From Tenacibaculum sp. SZ-18 (GTDB lineage: Bacteria; Bacteroidota; Bacteroidia; Flavobacteriales; Flavobacteriaceae), in contig NZ_CP019335.1 in NCBI RefSeq assembly GCF_002813915.1, positions 68,888 through 132,887 of the forward strand: a stretch of 64,000 nt of DNA, given 5' to 3'. How positions within the stretch are numbered: the first letter of the stretch is position 1; each line of letters begins with the position of its first letter. This document shows, piece by piece, positions 13,346-20,340 of this stretch. Under the pieces are notes generated by a model. The model worked only from the letters and a program-made list of their open reading frames with translations, was not told the DNA's origin and did not search any database. A program made the position numbers and the translations under genes.

Positions 13346-14344
13346 ATGGGTAGGCAGATAAGTATAGAGTTAATTAATGGTGTTACAGTAGTTACATATG
13401 TGAAAGATGGTAAAACATCAGTTCAGTCCACGGCTAAGTCAAGGGATATTATCGCAATTAACGGAGGTATTCAGATAATGCCGGATAAGGATGAAACTAG
13501 TTTTAACAATGAGAAAATATTAATCAGTGAACTAACGGATAATTTTGGTACTTCAAATGGTGCAGAACTCGTTAAAAAGTTTGCTGAGTTGGGTTTTTTT
13601 AAACAAGGAGGTGGTGGGGTGAGTGAAATAGATGAAGGTTGTTTTCATCTAAAGGATAACACTTTAAAAATGTGTAATCTTAGTACTAGTTTTAATAATA
13701 CTCCATTAGGAATGCCCAATGGGTTTTTACCGAATCGAGTAATTGCTTTTGTAGAATTACCTGAGTATCCTATTTGTAATATTCGTTGTGTTGTACATGT
13801 TGGGTTTACGAAATTATTCCAAAATAATACTAGTACCATTGTATCTCCATTTAAAGCGATCATTAATAGTACAATCATCAATAAAGATGAATGGTTAGCC
13901 TTAACTCATAAAACAGATACTTACAATTTCGAAACTGTCAGTTATAGTGATGTGAGTTCAGATTTAGAAAATAGTCCTTTAAATTTTCTGGAAAAACTAA
14001 AGAACAATGATTTACTAGATACTCCAGAAACATTAGTAACTGATATTGGTGTCGTTTATCCTAATTCAGAGCCTTTGGAAGTTAAGACTGGTTTTCTCCC
14101 AGATGGTAGAAAAGGAATATTCTTATATCTCCCAAAAACAGTTTTTGTAGGAATCTCAAATTCCATGTTTGTAAACTTATCAGAACTAGAAATTACGTTT
14201 GACAACATGGAAGGTTTTGATAAAAAATTGTATAAGAATTTTCCGCAGATAATTTTGAGTGATGAAGTTTCCTTAGGACAATTTGAAAATAGAGAAATAA
14301 CACATTTTTCAACAGTTGTTGTTGGTCCACCTATCGGATTTTAA
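13346..14344 (+). CDS. Spike- or fibre-like hypothetical protein
   Basis: 332 residues. The N-terminal 85 residues (ISIELINGVTVVTYVKDGKTSVQSTAKS...ISELTDNFGTSNGAELVKKFAELGFF) look like the attachment domain of phage fibre proteins. A Gly-rich hinge (KQGGGGVSE) follows, then a long beta-rich part. No enzyme motif. It precedes the spike-head-like gene at 14374 by 29 bases, so the two may form one receptor-binding device. Confidence in the fold is low. Confidence 0.45.
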   Translation: MGRQISIELINGVTVVTYVKDGKTSVQSTAKSRDIIAINGGIQIMPDKDETSFNNEKILISELTDNFGTSNGAELVKKFAELGFFKQGGGGVSEIDEGCFHLKDNTLKMCNLSTSFNNTPLGMPNGFLPNRVIAFVELPEYPICNIRCVVHVGFTKLFQNNTSTIVSPFKAIINSTIINKDEWLALTHKTDTYNFETVSYSDVSSDLENSPLNFLEKLKNNDLLDTPETLVTDIGVVYPNSEPLEVKTGFLPDGRKGIFLYLPKTVFVGISNSMFVNLSELEITFDNMEGFDKKLYKNFPQIILSDEVSLGQFENREITHFSTVVVGPPIGF

Positions 14345-14373
14345 AAGTTAACTGGTTCAGAAAAAAAGCTACA

Positions 14374-14985
14374 ATGAAAATTAATTTAGATTTTAAGATT
14401 TTAAAATATCTACTGAGCAAAGCAAAAGTAGATTTAAACTACAAGAAAGAAACAAGAGAAGTTGAAAATACTTCTGGGAATAATGCAGTTTTACCATATC
14501 CTACAGCAACTACTGCTGGTCTTTTACAAAGAAATGATCGAAGAAATTTTAATCCGACATTACAAGATGCAGGTAATACAGGAACATATTCCTTTACCAA
14601 TGCTGGATCGTTTTACGAGAGAGTCGGTAATCTAGTATATTTTCACATAATCCTTACCAATATTAATCAAACAGGAACACCGAGTAATACCTTATATATT
14701 GGAGGTTTACCTTTCTCTGTTACAAGTACTTTATCATACCCTTTTTCAATCGGTGGATTTACAAGATCGAATGTTAATTTTCAAAATTTAATAGCACGTT
14801 CAAGAGGCGGTAATGCACCTGGTTTTGATAAAAAAGATATTGTATTTGAATATTCTGATTCCTTATCTGATTCTATAGGTCAAGGCGCTAACAACTTTAT
14901 GAAATCAGTATCATTTACCAATGGGATTATAAATGTTTCAGGCTGGTATCCGATAACTTTTGGAAGTAGTGATTATGTAAACTAA
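14374..14985 (+). CDS. Receptor-binding spike head-like protein
   Basis: 203 residues. The stretch NTGTYSFTNAGSFYERVGNLVYFHIILTNINQTGTPSNTLYIGGLPF is the classic look of a trimeric phage spike or fibre head domain (GxYxxxGxxxxxGNLVxF...IxGLPF), and the strands after it fit a jelly-roll (GFTRSNVNFQNLIARSRGG...SGWYPITFG). It would sit outermost and bind the host surface. No membrane segment or signal peptide. The spike-like motif is the clearest virion signature in the operon. Confidence 0.65.
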   Translation: MKINLDFKILKYLLSKAKVDLNYKKETREVENTSGNNAVLPYPTATTAGLLQRNDRRNFNPTLQDAGNTGTYSFTNAGSFYERVGNLVYFHIILTNINQTGTPSNTLYIGGLPFSVTSTLSYPFSIGGFTRSNVNFQNLIARSRGGNAPGFDKKDIVFEYSDSLSDSIGQGANNFMKSVSFTNGIINVSGWYPITFGSSDYVN

Positions 14986-14992
14986 AATCAGA

Positions 14993-15463
14993 ATGAAGAA
15001 AATATTAATAGGAAGTGCTATTGCACTGACAACCTTTACCGTTAATAAAGCCAAGAAAACAAAACAGATCATTAATAGTCTTAAAGTTAAAATTACCAAG
15101 TTGAGAGTTGGAAGTCTTGCTTTTAGCATGATTAAGTTATCCTTGGATTTAACAATCACAAATGAGAGTAGTCATGATTTAGGATTAACCACCTTTAAGC
15201 TTTTGAAAATAAAAGAGATTAGATTCTTCAATAGAAAGAACAATCAGTTTTTGGCAACTGCTTTTGTTGACGTGCATGATTTGAAAATTAATGCGAATGA
15301 TTCCTTAACACTATATAATATTCCTGTTGAACTCGAAACAAAAAATGTTTTTGAGAATTTATCCATTTTCAAAGGTGATCTGCAAGAAAACATAAAGATT
15401 GTTTTGATTCTAGATACAATGGGGAAACAATATGAACTTAATACCGAAAACTTTATATCCTGA
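14993..15463 (+). CDS. LEA14-like membrane-tethered protein (second of a pair)
   Basis: 156 residues: a short hydrophobic N-terminus (MKKILIGSAIALTTFTVNKA) and a basic patch, then a beta-sandwich body (SLKVKITKLRVGSLAFSMIKLSLDLTITNESS) typical of the LEA14/WHy fold. The same order of parts as the protein at 12843. The N-terminus could be a signal anchor rather than a cleaved signal, as no clear cleavage site follows. Its stop overlaps the start of the large fusion protein. Function unknown. Confidence 0.5.
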   Translation: MKKILIGSAIALTTFTVNKAKKTKQIINSLKVKITKLRVGSLAFSMIKLSLDLTITNESSHDLGLTTFKLLKIKEIRFFNRKNNQFLATAFVDVHDLKINANDSLTLYNIPVELETKNVFENLSIFKGDLQENIKIVLILDTMGKQYELNTENFIS

Positions 15464-17973
15464 TGGTAGCAGATTTTATCAATCAATACAACGCACTCGA
15501 TAAAACAACTGTTGAGAGAGCAAAATTAGTTGCTATAAATTCTAAAGCAGAATTACTTTCTTCTGTTTCTCCAACAATCCAAGAACTATTTACTAAAACC
15601 AAAACGATTCTTGAAAATTCTGATGCTGATAAGTTTGAAATCAACATATCAAGTAAATTGTTGAAAGAAAAGATTTCACTTGATGATTCAGAAATCAAAG
15701 GGCTTGGTATTCCGTTGATTGATCTGCCTGAAGATATCGGTTTAAATGGAAAAGTGTCTCAGTCTGATATTTACCAAATGATTACGGATCAAATGATTCA
15801 GATGATTGAAGAGGCTTCAGGTAAAAACTGGTTACAAAGTTGGAAGGCAAATCCTTTTATTACACCACTCAATTTTATTTCTAAAAAGCCATACAGAGGA
15901 ATTAATCACAATCTACTAACCATATTTGGGTTTCGTACTTTTAAGAATCCGTACTTTTTAACTTTCAAACAAATTGAAAAACTAAAAGGAAGATTAAAGA
16001 AAGGAAGTAAGGGATATCCTGTGATTTATTATACCAGATTATTCATCTATGAATCTGTTGAGGAAGGATTAAAATTTGCTACTTATGATGTCAGGAAATT
16101 TATCATTTTCTTAAAAGTCAATAAAAGCAAAATTCGACTGTTACGTGAATCAAAGTTTAGTATTGAAGAATTGGTAGGGCAATCATACATTCCAATTATG
16201 AAATACTATAAAATCTTCAATGGCGAAGATGTAGAAAATATTGATTTTAAACTGGAAGAGCTAAGAAAAAGTATGGTGCGAAATGATGGTGAAAAGTTAC
16301 AAGTTGCTGAGGCTATTATTAAAAACTTTCCGGCACCAATTCCTGAACTAAAACATGGTGGTGATAGAGCATTTTATACTCCTGGGAAAGATTATGTGCA
16401 AATGCCAAAAATTGAAAGGTTTGATACGGAATTAGATTATTACAGAACCCTTTTTCATGAGTACATTCATGCTACGGGCCATGAAGAAAGATTGGATAGA
16501 AAATTATCAATGGATCAGGAGCAATATGCTAAAGAAGAATTAGTGGCTGAATTCGGAGCTGTGTTTTTAAGTGCTGAAGCTGGAATTATTTGGAGAACAA
16601 ATAAAAGTCATGCTGAGTATTTAAAAGGATGGAGAAATGCTTTAAAAGACATAAAGAAAGATAATAAGTTAATTTTAAGAGCTTCTTCATTAGCGCAAAA
16701 AGCAACGGATTATATCTTACAACGAGACAAAGAAGGAACTCCGTTGTACTTAAAGAAAATGAAAAAAGAACTCTCTAAAAAAGAGTTTGATTTTTCGTTT
16801 AAAAAGTTAATCTCTGAGAAAACAATTTTCTCACATGTAAACAAAGGCTATAATCTAGAAAAGATTAGTGATGCTCTATTATCAAAAGCCTATGCGTATA
16901 GTTTACTAGCAAAACATATTCTTAGCAATAGTAGAAATTACCCTAATTATAAAAAATCATCATTATTAACAGAAGCAGGAAAAACTTCTTTAATTAAAAA
17001 GATGAAAACAGAAATTGAAAAACGACACTTAAAAATTGCGGTAAACTTTTCCATTCCGAAACAACAAAGAAAATCAAGACAATTGGAATTAGGATTAAAA
17101 GGAGCGGGTGATGTTCTTTTGGATCTAGAAACCAACAACCAACCAACAATAGCAACAACTGTTGTTGCTCCTGTTGTTATAAAAGAAGAAGAAACTAAGG
17201 TACAAAACAACAATTTAGAAACTACTGTTGACAATATTTCATCTACTCCGGTTATAGACATAACAGAAAATGAAGAGTTAAGTGAATACGAAAAGAAGAT
17301 GCAAAAACTTGGCTATGTAAAAGCTACTTCGGCTCCAAAACAAGCATCTGGAATTTATAGATTACCAGGAGAAATTGGAAAATTTCTACAGAATATCCAA
17401 CCGTATAAAGAACTGATCATTATCAAAGGAAATAAACACTCCAGTAAAAGTCAATTAGCTATGCAAATAGCTAATGGCTTTGGAGAACTGAACAAAAAAG
17501 TGGTTTATATTGATTATGAACAAGGAGGAATGGAATGTAAGGACACTATCGATTCTCTAAATAGAAATACAACTCCCCAGGGAAAAGGAAATATTTTAGT
17601 TAAAGGTTATGTTGAAAAACCAATGGAAGAGTTAAAGGCGATAAGTCAAATTAACGATGTTATTGTTGCCGATTCCGTTACCGATTTAAAGATTACAGCA
17701 GACCAATTAAACGAGTTAAGAAATCAATTTCCAGAAGTGATTTGGGTTTTCATTTCTCAGGTAAAGGAGAATGGCAGAATGTACGGAGGAAATAAAATGG
17801 CGCATAATCCAACTAAAATCATTTATTGTCATAGTAATAAAAACTACGAAAAACGTTTTGCAGAATTAGAAAAAAATAGAGGTAATAGTTTGGAGGTTAC
17901 CTATAATATTTTTGAAAAGAAAGCAACTTTACCTGAAGAAGAAAGTGGGGATGATATAATTATCGATTTGTAA
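15463..17973 (+). CDS. ArdC-like / zinc metallopeptidase / RecA-like ATPase fusion
   Basis: 836 residues, last gene of the operon. Residues about 110-200 resemble the ArdC N-terminal ssDNA-binding domain (NWLQSWKANPF, YRGINHNLLTIFG, FLTFKQIEKLKGRLKKGSKGYPVIYY). Residues about 295-400 form a zincin with HEYIH at 332-336 and EELVAEFGAVFLSAEAG after it. After a linker, residues about 640-810 are a RecA/RadA-like ATPase: a Walker-A-like loop G656-NKHSSKS663 with Ser in place of the usual Gly, a Walker-B-like strand ending at D737 and a VFISQVKENGRMYGG sensor. ArdC proteins protect incoming ssDNA from restriction; the ATPase could pump or coat DNA. The fusion looks unusual to me. It may replace the packaging ATPase that I do not see elsewhere in the operon. 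Confidence 0.75.
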   Translation: MVADFINQYNALDKTTVERAKLVAINSKAELLSSVSPTIQELFTKTKTILENSDADKFEINISSKLLKEKISLDDSEIKGLGIPLIDLPEDIGLNGKVSQSDIYQMITDQMIQMIEEASGKNWLQSWKANPFITPLNFISKKPYRGINHNLLTIFGFRTFKNPYFLTFKQIEKLKGRLKKGSKGYPVIYYTRLFIYESVEEGLKFATYDVRKFIIFLKVNKSKIRLLRESKFSIEELVGQSYIPIMKYYKIFNGEDVENIDFKLEELRKSMVRNDGEKLQVAEAIIKNFPAPIPELKHGGDRAFYTPGKDYVQMPKIERFDTELDYYRTLFHEYIHATGHEERLDRKLSMDQEQYAKEELVAEFGAVFLSAEAGIIWRTNKSHAEYLKGWRNALKDIKKDNKLILRASSLAQKATDYILQRDKEGTPLYLKKMKKELSKKEFDFSFKKLISEKTIFSHVNKGYNLEKISDALLSKAYAYSLLAKHILSNSRNYPNYKKSSLLTEAGKTSLIKKMKTEIEKRHLKIAVNFSIPKQQRKSRQLELGLKGAGDVLLDLETNNQPTIATTVVAPVVIKEEETKVQNNNLETTVDNISSTPVIDITENEELSEYEKKMQKLGYVKATSAPKQASGIYRLPGEIGKFLQNIQPYKELIIIKGNKHSSKSQLAMQIANGFGELNKKVVYIDYEQGGMECKDTIDSLNRNTTPQGKGNILVKGYVEKPMEELKAISQINDVIVADSVTDLKITADQLNELRNQFPEVIWVFISQVKENGRMYGGNKMAHNPTKIIYCHSNKNYEKRFAELEKNRGNSLEVTYNIFEKKATLPEEESGDDIIIDL

Positions 17974-17998
17974 ACTTTGCCTTTCTTTTGTTCATTAT

Positions 17999-18034
17999 AA
18001 CACCCTATTCAGTATTTCTGTTGGGTGTTTTTTT
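17999..18034 (+). terminator. Terminator at the end of the virion-like operon
   Basis: AACACCC, a 17-base loop and GGGTGTT, followed by a run of T. It lies 26 bases after the last gene of the operon and marks the end of the virus-like module. Confidence 0.7.
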
Positions 18035-18218
18035 GTGTTTACAAAAACTATTTGGAGTTAATTAAATTTTCAATACTTTTGAGAAATACCCCGATAAATA
18101 AAAACACTAAAAAAAATGCTATAGTTCTCGTTATCCAGAATATTTAATCGATAAACAGAAATATTTATACAGATATAATGAGTTGGCGGTAATTGAAAAA
18201 GTAAAAAAGAATAACATT

Positions 18219-19073
18219 ATGACTGATCCTGCTTCATTAGCAAAAACAATAGAAAGTGCATCAAAGGTTGCTAATACACCATTGTTTACAACCATTATCG
18301 ACAAAGTAACCGGATTCAGACTGAGCAAATGGGCCGCAGAAGGTGAAATAAGGAAGAAACTTATCCATGATGAATACGAAAAGGCAAAAGAAGGTGGAAT
18401 AATGGGGATGCAGTATATCGAGTATATGCGTAATACAGAAAATTTGATTGATACAGCGGTTAAGAGTTCAAAATACATTGATCCACATAAATCAAACGAT
18501 ATTAAGATGGACAATGACTTTTTCTGGAATACCATTGAACATGCTAAAACTGTTTCTAGTGATGAGATGCAAGAACTTGTTGCGAAAATAATTGCTGGAG
18601 AGTATAATGAACCAGGATCTTATTCAATGAGCACTTTACAGGCACTAAAAATGTTAGGTAAAAGTGAACTTGAACTATTTGAAAAGATATGTTCACTATG
18701 CGTTAATGATCATCAAATTCCGCAAGACGTTTTTTCTCTCCCAGAAAGTTTAAGACCAACATTAAATTCTTTAAGTATTGATTTTGGAAGCTTACAGTCT
18801 TTGCAGACGTTGGGATTGTTTTTGCCAAATGATATGTCAAGAACGCTGCAAAACCCTGAGAAGAAAAATTTTGCATTGAGTTATTTCGGTAAAGTCATAG
18901 AATTTGAACCAACGCACGAAACCAGTTTTGAAATTAAGCTCCCTGGTTTTTATACACTTTCAACGACTGGAAAACAGATAATCAAACATCTTAATCCTAG
19001 TTATCTGAACGACTATTTTGAGTGGTTAAAGGAGAACTATAAAATTCCAAATTATAAGGCAAGTGAAAAATAA
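18219..19073 (+). CDS. DUF2806-like protein
   Basis: 284 residues from the ATG at 18219; an upstream TTG at 18183 lies in the TTGGCGGTA repeat and is less likely. The segment VSSDEMQELVAKIIAGEYNEPGSYSMSTLQALKMLGKSELELFEKI is the central conserved part of the DUF2806 family as I remember it (WAKxLAGExxxPGSFSxRTL). The C-terminal half is beta-rich (TSFEIKLPGFYTLSTTGKQI). No membrane segment or enzyme motif. Function of the family is unknown. It stands outside the virion operon, with a cassette-like repeat on each side (TTGGCGGTA at 18183, TACCGCCAA at 19076), suggesting it moved in as a unit. Confidence 0.65.
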   Translation: MTDPASLAKTIESASKVANTPLFTTIIDKVTGFRLSKWAAEGEIRKKLIHDEYEKAKEGGIMGMQYIEYMRNTENLIDTAVKSSKYIDPHKSNDIKMDNDFFWNTIEHAKTVSSDEMQELVAKIIAGEYNEPGSYSMSTLQALKMLGKSELELFEKICSLCVNDHQIPQDVFSLPESLRPTLNSLSIDFGSLQSLQTLGLFLPNDMSRTLQNPEKKNFALSYFGKVIEFEPTHETSFEIKLPGFYTLSTTGKQIIKHLNPSYLNDYFEWLKENYKIPNYKASEK

Positions 19074-19075
19074 CT

Positions 19076-19142
19076 ACCGCCAACAAAACCTAAAAATAAC
19101 CCTACGGGTCGCTATCGCTTATTTTTAGCCAAACCGTTGTAC
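19076..19142. repeat. attC-like inverted repeat between two accessory genes
   Basis: The stem CTAAAAATAA ... TTATTTTTAG encloses a GC-rich loop (CCCTACGGGTCGCTATCGC). Outside it lie TACCGCCAAC on the left and CCGTTGTAC on the right. This layout recalls integron attC sites and the cassette spacers I have seen in Flavobacteriia genomes. No integron integrase is in the window. The TACCGCCAA end recurs at 20043 and, inverted, at 18182. Confidence 0.45.
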
Positions 19143-19154
19143 ATAATTGAAAAG

Positions 19155-19898
19155 ATGTCTACTATTCATAAAACAATATCCTCATTACATGAAATTTTTC
19201 ATCACAAAAAAGAGAATTTTAAAAAAGAGTCTACAATTTTAGTAGAATACTTGGCTAACGCAGATGTAATTATTTTTGGTGCCTTTTACCTTGAATCACT
19301 GGCTAATTTTATGGGAGACAAAGTCTTCAATTTAGAGCAGCAAGAAAGATACTTCAGTAAACAGCCTCATGAAACATGGAGTAGAAATAAGGGGAAAAAT
19401 AACTTTATACGAGAAATTATTGAACTTGACTCTGAAAAGGATTTAAAAGACAAACTAAATCACCCAGAGAGTAAAACAAATGAACAACTTATTGCCTGCG
19501 AGATTGGAAACAAAGATTTATATTTTAGTAACTCTGCAATAAAACTGATGGGTATACTGAAGCATGAAAATGTCGATATTCTATGGGATGTAAAGCGAGA
19601 TGACAATAATATAGATAATACTACTTTGATAAATTGGTCTCAAAATGAAACAGACGCTGTGCTTATATCCTATGTTAACGATATTTTTAGTATCCGCAAT
19701 CATTATGCCCATGGAAAAACATATGTTAGTGAAAAATCTGTTTATACAATTGGCGAATTATACCAAAAAAGGACTGTAAGACTGATACAATTATACATAT
19801 CTGAAATAATTAAAATAGAAACTAAATTCAATAAGATCTTGCAGTCTAAAGGATTTTCCTCTATTTCCAATACACAGTTATGGGAAACAAAAGAATAA
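19155..19898 (+). CDS. HEPN-like protein with RxxxxH motif
   Basis: 247 residues from the ATG at 19155. The segment SIRNHYAHGKTYVSEKS contains R181-x4-H186, the active-site pattern of HEPN ribonucleases, within an all-helical protein. HEPN proteins cut RNA in toxin-antitoxin, abortive-infection and CRISPR systems. The N-terminal half (ILVEYLANADVIIFGAFYLESLANFMGDKVF) resembles the helices of MAE_28990/RiboL-like families, although I cannot confirm this. No antitoxin partner is adjacent. It stands alone between repeats, as a cassette-borne defence gene would. The family call rests on one motif. Confidence 0.5.
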   Translation: MSTIHKTISSLHEIFHHKKENFKKESTILVEYLANADVIIFGAFYLESLANFMGDKVFNLEQQERYFSKQPHETWSRNKGKNNFIREIIELDSEKDLKDKLNHPESKTNEQLIACEIGNKDLYFSNSAIKLMGILKHENVDILWDVKRDDNNIDNTTLINWSQNETDAVLISYVNDIFSIRNHYAHGKTYVSEKSVYTIGELYQKRTVRLIQLYISEIIKIETKFNKILQSKGFSSISNTQLWETKE

Positions 19899-19978
19899 AC
19901 AATTTACAACACTATGTAAAAATCCATTAAAACGCATTTTTCACTAAACGTTACCTGCAATTTAGGAAAAGGAAAAGC

Positions 19979-20051
19979 CCACCGCACGTTCAAGCACATT
20001 CGCTGCTCCGTTCCTCCGCAGCAAAAGAGCTTTCACTTCCCTACCGCCAAC
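19979..20051. repeat. Left boundary repeat of the restriction-modification operon
   Basis: A 22-base segment (19979-20000; core CGCACGTTCAAGCACATT) matches 30234-30255 at 19 of 22 positions. It is followed by a GC-rich hairpin (GCTGC...GCAGC) and by TACCGCCAAC at about 20042-20051. The preceding stretch 19899-19978 holds ACGTTACCTGCAATTTAG, another cassette-end-like string. This is non-coding DNA. Confidence 0.45.
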
Positions 20052-20058
20052 CTATTAA

Positions 20059-20093
20059 GTATTTCAAACATTTTATATCACGAAATACGATAT
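20059..20093. promoter_or_regulatory. Operator-like inverted repeats upstream of the XRE regulator
   Basis: GTATTTC (20059-20065) is repeated inverted as GAAATAC (20082-20088), and ATATC/GATAT arms (20075-20079 and 20089-20093) overlap it. This placement, about 50 bases before the regulator, fits autoregulation by the small XRE protein. Not tested. Confidence 0.4.
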
Positions 20094-20139
20094 ATTAAAT
20101 CTAAATTATTAAATTGGTGCTTCCCAATTCTGAAACGAA

Positions 20140-20340
20140 ATGAACAGAATAAAAGAAGTACTTGAAGAGAAAGGAATCAAGCAGACTTGGCTAGCTGAAA
20201 AGCTAGGCAAAAGCTACAATATGGTGAATGGTTATGTACAAAATAGACAACAGCCCAGGCTGGAAGTTTTGAGTGAAATAGCCCAAATCCTAGATGTAGA
20301 CATTAAAGAATTAATAACGAGCACGAAAGAAAATAAATGA
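20140..20340 (+). CDS. XRE-family helix-turn-helix regulator
   Basis: 66 residues: MNRIKEVLEEKGIKQTWLAEKLGKSYNMVNGYVQNRQQPRLEVLSEIAQILDVDIKELI is a complete HTH_3/XRE domain with the Q-T/WLAEKLGKS turn and the typical NRQQPRLEVLSEIAQILDV end. It is likely the controller of the R-M operon, like C-proteins, allowing methylation before restriction. Its TGA overlaps the hsdM ATG in an ATGA arrangement, so expression is coupled. Inverted repeats upstream could be its operator. Confidence 0.85.
   Translation: MNRIKEVLEEKGIKQTWLAEKLGKSYNMVNGYVQNRQQPRLEVLSEIAQILDVDIKELITSTKENK

Noticed and set aside
16947..17261. Antisense open frame of 104 codons inside the fusion gene
   Set aside because: Ser/Val-rich antisense shadow of a Thr/Glu-rich segment; no start context or protein character.
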